Below, piece by piece: positions 23,398-33,639 of a stretch of DNA of 64,000 nucleotides (within the stretch, counting starts at the first letter, position 1; the number at the start of each line of letters is the position of its first letter). The notes under the pieces were generated by a model that worked only from the letters and a program-made list of their open reading frames with translations, ran no database searches and had not been told where the DNA came from. Both the position numbers and the translations under genes were made by a program. The DNA is from Isoetes taiwanensis (lineage: Eukaryota > Streptophyta > Lycopodiopsida > Isoetales > Isoetaceae). The stretch is taken from assembly GCA_021234155.1 (NCBI GenBank), contig JAJEKV010000164.1, positions 126,001 to 190,000 on the forward strand, read 5' to 3'.

Positions 23398-24104
23398 TGT
23401 TGACCTGGGTTTTGGTACCCTGGTCAACATGGAAAAAAGAGAAAAAGAAAGAGAACCATTGGAAGGGGGGTCGATTATAAAGCCCAAATGTTGTAAAGGT
23501 CTAAGGCACCAAAAAATAAAAAAGGGGGGCCTAGATCTAGTTGTTTAAATTTAAGGGCTTCTAAGATTTTTTAGTGGTTGAAGAGGGGTACATTATCTAA
23601 GGCTAAGATGAAGAGGCAAGATCAAAGGTGGAGATTAAAAAAAGGCAAAATTAAAGGTTGAGATAAAGAGGCAAGATCAAGGGTGGAGATGATGGGGTCT
23701 AAATTAAAGGTTTAGATGAAGAGGCAAGACCAAAGGTGGAGATTAAGAGGCAAAAATGAAAGGTCAAGATGAAAAGTAATGTTTATAAAAGATTCTTGAG
23801 GAGCACGAGCTCCTCCTCTTGCCTTGCTCCAAGTTCTTGGGATGGTGGCAGCTCCTCCTTGAATTGGATCAATGGCCCCTCCATGGTTCAGAGACATGGA
23901 GGGACCCTTTTGTATTTGAAGTTTTGTGCTTATATGAATTTTCTTTTGGGCCCAAAGTTATTCCATTCCAAGTTTTTCTTCAAATCCTTTATTCTATACT
24001 GATTTCATATTGCAAGCCTTTGATTTCATATTGCAGCATCGAAGTGGTCCTGATTTCTGCCTTTGAGGCCACCTGTTGGGGATTGTGAGAAAAATCCGCC
24101 AACA
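23398..24104 (+). repeat. 3' LTR of the non-autonomous element
   Basis: It is the direct repeat of 20879-21583. It ends CCAACA, followed by target copy atggc. Its start reads GACCTGGGT...ACCCTGGTC, with an extra T in both arms compared with the other LTR. Confidence 0.95.
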
Positions 24105-24660
24105 ATGGCATATAGGCAAAATATTTTTCTTACATGAGTTGGTTCTTGATGCACCTTTTGTTATTTATTTGTGGACAATCTTTTTCCTTGTCAAAAGGTT
24201 GCTTCCTTGCGTTGGTTTTGTACAGGCCTAGAAGTAGGTAAGTTACTGCATGGAGCTTTTTTTGCATTTGGTTCATTGTTTTTCTTTCTTTCTTTTGGTA
24301 TTCCAAAATCACCAATCCGTGCTTATGCGCTTACAGGTCCAAAAACATATAGATTACTGCATTTTTTTTAATCTTTCTTTTGCATTTGCTTCCTCTCTCT
24401 TTTGCATTTGCTTCATTTCTTTCTTTCTTTTGCATTTGTATATTTCTTAAGCTCCTTTATGTTTTTAGACCTTGTTTTTTAAATTATGTTCAAAAGTAGA
24501 TATGAATGAGAAGGTTAGCAACAATGCAGATCCATAGAATATAATTTTTGATGATTTCTTTTATTGACAGATGATCTTTTTTTGTAGGTTAGATGAAAAA
24601 AATGCTGGAGTTGGTTAAAGATCCCGTTGCTAAAAGAGCTTATGAAAGTTCAAATTGATG
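24105..24660. repeat. Dispersed repeat R1, continuation
   Basis: It resumes with GGCAAAATATTTTTCTTAC after the LTR element and matches 58745-59300, including the AATCACCAATCCGTGCTTA and TTTCTTTCTTTTGCATTTG runs. It ends near a GTTGCTAAAAGAGCTTATG motif that also ends the copies at 57 and 59 kb. Confidence 0.78.
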
Positions 24661-25560
24661 TTTGGGATGGAGATACTCGAAGAGGAACGAATTTAGGACC
24701 CAATCCTTACAAAGCAGAACCAAATTTTGGACATTGCAAATAATTGTATATTTTTTAGTGTGAGAGATGCTGAAGTAAGGTAATGGAGAAAATTAATAAC
24801 AAAAATTTAGTTGCATTGTGAAACTACTTGATGCCCCATAGTTCTTTTGCTTTATAGTTCATTGTACAGGGTCTAAACTAGAATGCATCCAAAACCAATT
24901 ATAATCCAGGAAAAGTATTCGTGAAGAGGAGTTTAATCCTCTCCACAAGTGGATTATGGCATGACCCACGAGAGAGGAGGATTGATCTTTTAAATCATGG
25001 GGTGAGATATTTATTCAAGGTGCTGAAGATTGAATAGCTAGAGGATTCAATAGATAGAGGTTGTATAAAGCTTGATTGAATAGAGGGCAACAATCAGGGC
25101 AAATTAAAGATTCACGAACTGTATTTTTAAACGAAGTTAACGAGTTGCAAATTTGAATTTGTAATTAATGTGTATCAAAATTTCAGAAGGGATTATTTAC
25201 AGAAAATGATTCCTTCAGAGTATAAATCCCATGTGGTCGTGCTTTAATAGAAACCCAAAATAACCCTATACAAATCTAATGCTATTCAGCTAATCAATTT
25301 AGAGCAAGCTTCGATGCTGATGGAGATGCAGAGAAGCTTTGAATTTTAAATTTTGGGAGGCTATAAGGCAAAGCAGAAAAGATCTTATTGAAGCCATAGA
25401 ACCCAAATCAAACCACTTCATTGCTACAACAAAGCAGAAGAACGAGAAGCAGAGGGAAGAGCATAGGTTAGGAAAATTGTATCGATAAGTGGACGGTTAT
25501 CATGAAAGGGAGAAGATTAATAGCTACAAGGAAGATGGAGGAGGGTTAGAGACGACACGT
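24661..25560. other. Intergenic, nothing recognised
   Basis: It is AT-rich and has no long open frame, known domain, tRNA or terminal repeat that I can see. Confidence 0.5.
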
Positions 25561-25569
25561 TCCTCTTCC

Positions 25570-27340
25570 TAGACGCTAATGTTGAGAATCTTGCTGATGC
25601 CAAAATGCTTCCTCTTCCTAGTCGCTTCCGGTGTCCTTGTGGGGTGGCAGAAGTGTACAGCTTTGTGGATATTGGATACTCTGGCTCCGACGTGTGTTCA
25701 TGATCATCCATGGAAATTACTTGTGCATGGACAGGCCATCAAGTTGTTGGGGATTCCAGTTGGCATCCATGTTACCATGGAAGTTACATGGGAGGAGATC
25801 ATTAGGGGTTTGGAGAAGCACTTGTTTTGGTGGTCCACCGCAAAGTTGTCTCTTGCGGGTCGCATTACAGTGGCGAAGTCAGTCCTTAGTAGTACCCATG
25901 TTTATATGGCATCCTTACGGCTAGCCCCATAGATCAAAGTGCGTGAGCTCATTGTAATAGTTCGGAACTTTATTTGGGCGGGTACTGAGGAAGGTGCTGT
26001 GGTAAGGTGGCTTGGTCGAAGTGCATCCTTTAAAAATGGGCAGGTGGTCTGGGTATGATGGACTTCTTACTGCAGAGCAAAGTGCTTATTTCAAAGTTCA
26101 TTTGGAGACTCCTGAATGGTGAGGATGACTCTCCTGGTTCACGCCTTCTTAGACAAGCTCTTGGTCACTGTATCCCTCTAGGCAAGAAGGCTGTCAAACC
26201 AGTCCTACCTTGGGCTTTAATCAGACTCTGCAGCCTTTTCCAAGTGCTTCTCCATTTTTGCGTGGCTTGTTGACAGCAGTCAGACATCTTTTCTGGCCAT
26301 GCTCCTCTATCCACACCCTATTGGAGACTCCATGGTGGTGGGCACCACTACCTCCAGACCCTTCAGCACCTCCATTGGCAGCAACAGTTCATCCCCTTAC
26401 ACAGAGACGACGGGTTCTTGCAGGTGTTGTCTCCACTCAAGCATGATATGAAGCGGGTCGCCTGCCGTCTTGGCCTGAATTTCAGGCAAAGTTCCTTCTC
26501 TCTCGTTGTGATGTATCTCTATGGAAGAAAGTCGCAGAAAATTTGCCTCTTATAGTGCAAGTTGGTATTGCTGAAAGGGTGCCATGGGACTGTCATGAAA
26601 ATATTCACAAAGGCAAGCACTTTGTCAGATCAGTATATCACCTTCTTTTAGCACCACAACCCCTCCAGTTGCCAGATGCGTGGCACCAACACGTTCCACG
26701 ACCCACTTTGTGTCGTACATGGCGATGGCTTTGGGATAGGTTGCTCCACCCTAAAGTCTCTGTAATGTGGTGGCAGGTTATCCACAGGTGCCTGCGGGTT
26801 AATCCCTTCCGACATCGCTTTGATCCTCGCATATCTGCAGTATGCCCGCTCTGTCTTTTAGACGTTGAGATCTTGAGCCTTGAGCATTGTCTCTTTGATT
26901 GTCCTGAGGTTCAACCAGCGTGGTCCTGGCTACAAGGTTTGTTTAACAGTACATTAGACTACCGATGCATCCTCTTGGCGTCCTTATCCCAACGCATGGC
27001 CTCCAGCTAAACAAAGGGCATTCCATCTTGGTTCCGGTTGGCTCTTATGGTCGATATGGGAGCGTCGCAGACACCACATCTTTCAGAGCATTAATTCACC
27101 TGCACGTTGACAGCCTACGAGTGTTCCTCCCTTGAATCAGAAATGATGGAACGCATCTGGATTCAGTATCTTCGAATTGATTCTTATCGTTAGTCTCCTA
27201 CTCTGGAGTAAATACGTTGTGCCCCAGGCTCGTGCTCCTGTGGCATCTTTTTGTGCTTACACAGTTAGATGAGACATGCAAATTTTGTATTTTTATCTGA
27301 TTAATAAACTTTTTGGCTTTCGTCCTTCAAAAAAAAAAAA
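25570..27340 (+). mobile_element. LINE B (L1-like), 5' truncated, poly(A) tail
   Basis: The plus strand carries only the C-terminal part of ORF2. It starts in the post-RT region (IKLLGIPVG, LEKHLFWWSTAKLSLAGRIT, VAKSVL), continues through GLGMMDF, and ends with a zf-RVT domain (WLWDRLLHPKVSVMWWQVIHRC, CPLCLLDVEILSLEHCLFDCP). AATAAA is at 27303 and a 12-A tail at 27329-27340. The frame changes at least twice. The left end is approximate. This lineage differs from LINEs A and C in tail and zinc region. Confidence 0.85.
26543..27010 (+). pseudogene. LINE B zf-RVT domain
   Basis: The 155-residue reading has the zf-RVT pattern: aromatic WRWLWDRLL, PKVSVMWWQ, then paired Cys (CPLCLL) and HC...C (LEHCLFDCP). 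This domain closes plant L1 ORF2 proteins. The reading is cut from the upstream ORF2 part by frameshifts near 26010-26450. Confidence 0.82.
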
Positions 27341-27847
27341 GAGTAGAAATTGAATACTCGAAAGATTGTCACAAGCAATCTCATGTAGATTATCATGTTA
27401 ATATATTTAGAAAAATTTATAAAAATACTCTTATATTTATGCAAAATTATGAAAATGCCCCTGTTTTAGGGGCAGTTTTGATAGAAACAACTGTAAGCTT
27501 TTGGTGATGGCCCAAATGCGAATACGTCTTTCATATGCATTGTAGATGAGGATGATTTATTTCTATTAAAGCTGATTTAAGAAGCTTAGTCCATTTAGGC
27601 TTCAAAAGCTAAGTGCTGCTTTGTTCTTTCATCAATATGAGTGGTTTGATAGAAGTAAACAAGATGCTCATGTATGTATGTGCTTTTGGAGTAAAACAAA
27701 ATTATGTCCTAGTAGAATGATATCATTCTATATTTTTTATGTACTTTGCCTTTTTTCCCTTCTATTTTCATTTTCTAGTTTTGTTTTTCATTTTTAAGAT
27801 TTGACTTGTCGATTTGTTTTCATTCATTTTTCGTAATTACGGTATGT
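27341..27847. other. AT-rich spacer
   Basis: This lies between the LINE B tail and the hAT-type element. No gene is seen. Confidence 0.5.
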
Positions 27848-27855
27848 CTTGATAT

Positions 27856-28825
27856 CATAGTTACGAAACACGGCCGTTTCGGCCGTGGCCCACGGCTACC
27901 ATGTTTTTTTTCAACACTCCGTGGCAAACACGACAACGACCGTGGCTTTTGGCTTGAAACGAACCACGGCGTGGTTTGGGTTAGAAACACCGTGTTCTTG
28001 CAGAACAACGGTCGTGGTATGCAAAATTTGCTGCAACTGTAACAAATATTATTTCCAGAGAGCTCACTTTCGGCCCAGCCAGGGTATGCCCACTTTTTTT
28101 TCCCAGAGAGCTGGGTTTCGAGAGAGCCAGAAACGGTGTTGTAGCTTGAAACCGCGTGTTGTGGAAATGCAATGGCCGTGTTTCTCAGATTAGATTGCCT
28201 CTGTTACAGATTTTTCACATATCCAGCAACTTTCCCGCCCATCGGTTCCCCTGTTCTCCATTCATTTTGTCTGGACTGCTCTTCTGGATGCTCCGGTGGA
28301 TGCAAAACCCTTTTGCTTCCGCCTGGACTAGTATGGCCTAAGAGCCCTGGGTTGTGTCGGCTGAAGACCTGCTTGGCCCTGGATGCCTGCCAGATTGAGA
28401 TGGCTGGCCGGATTGGATGCCTGCCCCTGAGATATCTGCCCGGATCTCTTTTGCCCGCATCTGTCACATTGAAGGCTCCAGAAGTGCATTGAAGGCTCCA
28501 GAAGCTCCACCAAGCCTGTGTCTGCTCTTGTGGACATCAACGAAAACATATAAAAGAAATATAAATAGCATCACTCGATTCTACAGGGAGATACAAGAAA
28601 TATTATATATAATATCTTACTGTCACACCACCACCACAGCACTACCTTTCTTAATCTCAATATTTTGAATTTTGCTGAAATTTTATTTTTTTTTTATATA
28701 TTTTAAAAAGTTTAAGTATTTTAAAGAATATTCCCGTATTATTCGTTTCCGTGTTCTGTTGCCGTTTCCGTTTTCTAAAATTTGAAGAGCCGTTGCGTTT
28801 CCCGTGGCCGTGTTTCGTAACTATG
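27856..28825. mobile_element. hAT-type non-autonomous DNA element (970 bp)
   Basis: The ends are inverted repeats starting CATAGTTACGAAACACGGCC, 20 of 20 bases matching. Both flanks carry cttgatat (27848-27855 and 28826-28833), a perfect 8-bp target duplication as made by hAT transposases. CCGTGG/CCACGG motifs recur near both ends, like subterminal transposase sites. No transposase is encoded. The element is GC-richer than its surroundings. Confidence 0.92.
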
Positions 28826-28989
28826 CTTGATATGCATATAATTGTTACCCATATAGTACCTTCAAAAAAAAAAAAATTTATTAGCCATGCTAAAGTGGGA
28901 CTTTTTATCTAAGAGGAATGGCAACATAGCTAGATCTGCGATTTCCAAACATTGATGCATTACAGTCTTCCTTGCTCAACATTAAGTAT

Positions 28990-29343
28990 TGAGATAATTG
29001 AGACTATAAACCGAATTACAATGAGGTACCTTTTAAACGAATATGAAAAGCCTGATCAACCGCTGAAACCACTATCTTCACTCTTCTCGGCCAGCCCAAG
29101 CATCGAACCAATCATTTGGTCTATCGTGGAGCCATCCGACCTGTCCATATCTTCATCTGTGCAGTCCGCCCATCTGCCAGCTCAGCTGCGGCATGATACT
29201 CCTCCGGCTTCTATTACCCTAAGCTCAGACCGCTCTACAATGCCACGATTCACATGAATATCTGTTTTTTCCCTTTCTTAGATATTTAACACCATACACA
29301 ATGCCCATTACATATATTATGAACCACAACTAATAATCCAACA
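28990..29343 (-). repeat. Copia C 3' LTR (about 354 bp)
   Basis: The minus strand starts TGTTGGATTATTAG after the CTGAAGAGGGA purine tract (29344-29354) and ends TTATCTCA. Its 3' two thirds recur in inverted orientation at 31658-31867. Confidence 0.83.
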
Positions 29344-29403
29344 TCCCTCTTCAGAATATATGTGATGGATTAGCAGTTTTGCACCACATTAGACTTGTTA
29401 TTG

Positions 29404-31048
29404 CTACTCCGTTGATTGCACTCCAGCCTTTTGCTTTAGAAAATTAAACCTTGTTGAGCTAAATGCTTTTGTCAGAAGATCTGCAATTCGCTCTTCTGTC
29501 ACTATGTGCTTTACTTGTACTACGCCTTTTGACACAATATCTCTTATGAAATGCATCTGCAGCTCTATATGTTTAGTCCTTTCATGCATGACTGAATTTT
29601 TTGTCATTGCTACACAGCTTGTACTATCTGAGTATAGATTTGTAGGCCCATTCAATTCCATATTCAGCTCTTGCATTAACCTTCTGATCCAAACAATTTC
29701 TCTAGTAGCCAGAGAAGTTGCAATATATTCTACTTTTGCAGTTGATAAAGCTACAGAGTTTTGCTTTTTGCATTTTCAAGAAATAGCAGCATTGTTAAGC
29801 ATTAGTAAAAAGCCTGAAGTTGATCGTCTATTATCAAGATCTTCAGCCTAGTCTGCATCTGCAAATGCTTCCAGTTTCATATCAGCTCTTTTATATACAA
29901 GCCCGTCATTGATAGTGCCTTTTAAATATCTTAGAACCCTTTTTCCTGCAAGCCAATGCTGTTTTCCAGGATTTGCACAAAATCTGCTTAACATATTAAC
30001 TGCATATGCTACGTCTGGTCTTGTACCATTAGCTAAATATAGAAGACAACCCACTAATTCCTGATATGGTATTGCCTCCATTTCTTCAACTTCAGCTATT
30101 GTTTTAGGAGACATATCACTGCTTAATTTGTGCCCAGGTATTATGGGTGAGCAAACTGATTTGCAGCTCTGCATCGAGAATCTATCAAGGATTCCTTGAA
30201 TATTTCTACTCTGAGTGATAGATAGAATCTTGTTCCCTCTGTCTCTATGAATCTCCATTCCAAGAAACATTCTCAGCTCACCTAGATCAGTCATTTTAAA
30301 TCCTTGCTTCAGAATATTTTTGCTGCTATCCAAGCAATCTGTATCATTGGAAATCATGACAATCATCCACGTATAGAGCTATAATACACCAGTTTTTCTC
30401 TTTACAGTAAACATATAAGTTCCCATCATTCTTAAGTTTATGAAACCCATGATTACATAAGAAGGCATCTATACATCTATACCATTGCCTGGGTGCTTGT
30501 CTTAGACCATATACAACTCGTTTAAGCTTCCACACAAGATTTTTTCCTTCTTCAAAGCCAGGTGGTTGTTTCATATATATTTCTTCCTCAAGCTCAGCAT
30601 TAAGAAATGTTGTACTAACATCCATATGATGCAGTTCTAGATTCATGGCGTTAGCATATGATAGCAACAATCTTATACTCTGCATCTTAACTATAGGTGA
30701 GAAAGTTTCCTGGAAATCAATACCCTATTTTTGTGAAAACCCCTGTGCGACCAGCCTTGCTTTATATTTCTTAGACACTCCATCTGCACCTGTTTTAATC
30801 TTACAAATCCACCTGTTACCTATAATATTTTTACCTTTTGGTTTTGGCACTAATTCATATGTGCTGGTACGTTTGAAAGAGTTGAGCTCATCCATCATTG
30901 CATATTTCCAGCACTCTGCATCCTTTGCTTTAACTACCTTCTCATATGTATCAGGAACATTTGGTTCCAAGATAGCCATTAGAGAAATTATACTATGTTC
31001 TTGTTCTTTTTCTCTTTCTGCTATTCTTTTACTTCTTCCTGATTCCAA
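29404..31048 (-). pseudogene. Copia C reverse transcriptase and RNase H
   Basis: Reading right to left: YELVPKPKGKNIIGNRWICK, KARLVAQGFSQK with a stop near 30725, HHMDVSTTFLNAELEEEIYM, YGLRQAPRQWY and LYVDDC. A frameshift follows YVDD, then FKMTDLGELRMFLGMEIHRD and ELVGCLLYLANGTRPDVAYA. RNase H follows (DSTSCVAMTKNSVMHERTKH, ADLLTKAFS). The branch differs from Copia A and B. Confidence 0.9.
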
Positions 31049-31070
31049 TCTTCTGCATATATATTCTCCT

Positions 31071-31657
31071 TTATTTTTCTGTTTTTTTTTTCCCTTTTAT
31101 CAGCCCATCTTTCATCATTCTTCTTATTTTATTGAGATTGGCATGACCCAGCCTTTCATGCCAAAGTTCTGGCGATACCTGCACAACCATATTAATCTCA
31201 TTAGCATTTGGCAAGAGCTCAAATAGACCAGAAACACGTCTTGCAAGAAACTTGAGTTTATTATTCTTGAACACTTTACACATGGACTTATCAAACAACA
31301 ACTGGTAGTCCATGTCTACCAGCTGTGCAACGGAAATCAGATTTCTCACAACTCCTTCAACACACAATACATTTTTCAGATTTACAGGATCACCATTGAG
31401 ATCAAAAATCTCAAGCACTCCACTCTTATCCACCTTCTTCAGTCTTCCATCTCCTAGTTGCACACGTCCTATTTTGCTGGCACAAGTTTCTTTTAACAAC
31501 TTCGAGTCTCCTATGACCGTGTGCTCCGCTCCACTATCTATAAGAAAAGAGTTACATTTAGTCCCTTTCTTATAAGTCACATTTGCCATCACATCAATAT
31601 TATTTACCTCATCTTCAGATCTTAATCCCTGTTCTTGCTCTTCCAAAAAAGCCGCAG
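31071..31657 (-). pseudogene. Copia C protease and pre-integrase fragment
   Basis: It contains the protease motif FLIDSGAEHTVIGDS, the VLCVEGVVRNLISVAQL block and LWHERLGHANLNKI, the first half of the HHCC integrase finger. It then stops in a Lys-rich run joined to the RT part, so most of integrase is gone. Codons right of 31657 belong to the inverted LTR, not to gag. Confidence 0.85.
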
Positions 31658-31882
31658 AAGTATCATGCCGCAGCTGAGCTTGCAGATGGGCGGACTGCAC
31701 AGATGAAGATATGGACAGGTCGGATGGCTCCACGGTAGATCAAATGATTGGTTCGATGCTTGGGCTGGCCGAGAAGAGTGAAGATAGTGGTTTCAGCGTT
31801 GATCAGGCTTTTCATATTCGTTTAAAGCTACCTCATTGTAATTCGGTTTATAGTCTCAATTATCTCAATATGGTATCAGAGC
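31658..31882 (+). repeat. Inverted Copia C LTR fragment with primer binding site
   Basis: 31658-31867 is the reverse complement of the 3' two thirds of the LTR at 28990-29343, apart from a few differences. It ends TTATCTCA, a 3-base spacer, then TGGTATCAGAGC (31871-31882), the initiator-Met tRNA primer site. It therefore points rightward, opposite to Copia C. Confidence 0.87.
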
Positions 31883-32110
31883 CGTCGTCCCAAGTAAAGG
31901 GTGCTTAACTGCATCGGGATAATTCCCAGTGGTGTAGGGGTGAGAATGAGCAAAGCTTGGCCAGTGGAAAGCCCAACTCCCGCAGTGGTGGAGTTGCTCG
32001 AGGAGGGGAGCATGTGGATTGTGGTGAAGGCTGGAATGGATTGGTGTGCCCATTAAGGTGGAATGTTGGAGTGTTGGAGTATGTGTAATGGGCACACATG
32101 AAGAATGACT
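31883..32110 (+). other. Leader-like region after the inverted primer site
   Basis: Non-coding sequence follows the primer site. Near 32050-32085 AAGGTGGAA is followed by TGTTGGAGT and ATGTGTAATGGGCA, which resembles the start of the Copia C LTR. That would make 31658-32110 a small LTR-leader-LTR (TRIM-like) unit, but the match is partial. Confidence 0.35.
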
Positions 32111-32139
32111 CAGTGGAAGAGTGCCAAAAGCCCATCAAT

Positions 32140-32211
32140 GGGTCGGTAGATCAGTGGTAGAGTACTTGGCTTGCAAGCAAGAGGTCCTGGGTTCGATCCC
32201 TAGCCTGTCCA
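32140..32211 (+). tRNA. tRNA-Ala(UGC)-like gene, probably a pseudogene or SINE head
   Basis: The 72-nt sequence has a D-arm block (GATCAGTGGTAGAGT), an anticodon loop CTTGCAA with UGC, and a T-arm CTGGG-TTCGATC-CCTAG. It ends GTCCA. Pairing is poor: the acceptor stem has a C-U mismatch and two G-U pairs, and the anticodon stem has a G-G mismatch. Boxes A and B are close to the pol III consensus. No T-run terminator follows closely. It could be the head of a tRNA-derived SINE. Confidence 0.5.
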
Positions 32212-32269
32212 CCCAATCAGAGAAAGCTCATTTCTCAATATTAAGGGTATAAATTCACGGTAAACAAAA

Positions 32270-33320
32270 AAATTTGGGCCTGACTTAATTGCTTAGGATG
32301 CTTGCCAAGTTTGCACTTAGAGCGCATATTCTAGAACAATAATAGGCAGAGGTAACCATTTAGGTAAAAGCTTGGGAAAAGAGCTTTCACATGCATGTTC
32401 CATTTGCCAAATAGAGAAGAGAAAGATATTGAAGTTTTTGTGCAAGTTCACCCTTCTATTACATGCAATTTAACCCCTCTATCATCCATGTAAAATCTAA
32501 GCAGTGGATTTTTTATCTCAACGGAAAAAACACACGTTAGACAAGTTAAGTGTGGATAAAAGGGCCATGTTAAATAGGAGGCAACCACATCCTAGTCATC
32601 TATATCCTCCAATCAAAAGGATGAGTAAAAGTCGACAAATTGTCATAAAGACACACAAAATAGGTGCAAGGTAATGTGATAGATGTTGGAATGGTGTCAA
32701 GTGTACATAAGACCTCGCTGAAGCTCTCGCACATGCTTCCTTTGATTAGGACAAGATAAGATAAGACTTTTAACATCACGCAATATGGGTCATCTATTTT
32801 GCGCATGGTTTGCATGTAATCCAAATAAAAAATATACTGATTTCCAAATTCAACATCCTTAGACCTCACAAATATGTGTCTCTATTGGAATTGAATCCCA
32901 TAACCTTTGTTTAATGTATGAAAAAAATTGCAGTAAACAGAACGAGTTAGTGGATGTAATAAGCTTTCAAGTCAATGCCAAAGCTCACCTCCATTCTGTA
33001 ACGGGGCAATATGTAGAAGCATTAAACTTTACATGCTTCATTTGGCATATTTTTAAATAGATGCACAAAAGAACAAGTGCATTTTTCATGACAACCAATT
33101 GGTCGATGAGACAGTTTTCCAAATAATTAGAATAGTTGTGTATATATATGTGTATAGTTTTGAGGTGGTAGCACATGCATCATGATTGTTTTTAAATGTC
33201 TAGCGGTTGCTTTTCCATTGTGCTTTATTCTTCGTGTGTAGCTTCATTCAAGTTTATTATTATTACAAAACTTAATTATGCGCGCCAAGGCGCCGCTTCT
33301 TCTCCCCCAACTCATTTATA
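32270..33320. other. Intergenic, nothing recognised
   Basis: No coding, RNA or terminal-repeat signal was found on either strand. Confidence 0.5.
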
Positions 33321-33324
33321 CGTG

Positions 33325-33630
33325 CTATAACATGTAGGATTTGAACCTGCATTTTTTTGCCGTTTGTTCAGTGCCCGCACGATAGAAGGATGATGACCAT
33401 AACGACTATAGGATTCCTAGATTTTTTTTTGTCAATCATGTCATGCAATGATAGCAAGTGGGTTTGAACTTTAAGCCGGGGAACACTTGTATCCAATGGT
33501 CTGACCACCAGGCCATGATCACCATGAACATAGATCATCCATGCCACCCAATAATAGTTCGTGGGATTTGAGCTTGGACGGGGACCCCGTATCCAATAGC
33601 CTAACCACTAAACTGATATTGCGATAACCT
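33325..33630 (-). repeat. Three tRNA-derived (SINE-like) units
   Basis: Three minus-strand B-box motifs lie at 33333-33350 (GGTTCAAATCC), 33449-33466 (AGTTCAAACCC) and 33560-33576 (GCTCAAATCCC). The second and third have A-box-like partners (TGGCCTGGTGG and CAGTTTAGTGG) and share a GTATCCAAT-type segment between the boxes, so they are related to each other. None folds as a complete tRNA. Confidence 0.5.
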
Positions 33631-33639
33631 GAAGGCTAT

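Larger units (their letters stand above)
20879..24104 (+). mobile_element. Non-autonomous LTR retrotransposon (LARD-like), intact ends
   Basis: LTRs of 705 and 707 bp (20879-21583, 23398-24104) enclose 1.8 kb without gag or pol. Both flanks carry atggc (20874-20878 and 24105-24109), a perfect 5-bp target duplication. A tRNA-Gln-like primer site follows the left LTR. The LTRs differ at roughly ten positions by eye, so insertion is recent. It interrupts an R1 repeat, and the uninterrupted site survives at about 58720-58755. It must be mobilised by enzymes of another element. Confidence 0.95.
28990..31657 (-). mobile_element. Ty1/Copia element C, truncated in gag
   Basis: The 3' LTR (28990-29343), polypurine tract, RNase H, RT and protease are in order on the minus strand. 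Integrase appears largely deleted, since protease and pre-integrase are followed almost directly by RT. The gag half and the 5' LTR are missing. At 31657 the element meets an inverted piece of the same LTR. Frames are broken in several places. Confidence 0.88.

Noticed and set aside
28417-28668. Open frames inside the hAT-type element
   Set aside because: Both strands are open by GC-rich composition; no transposase motif.
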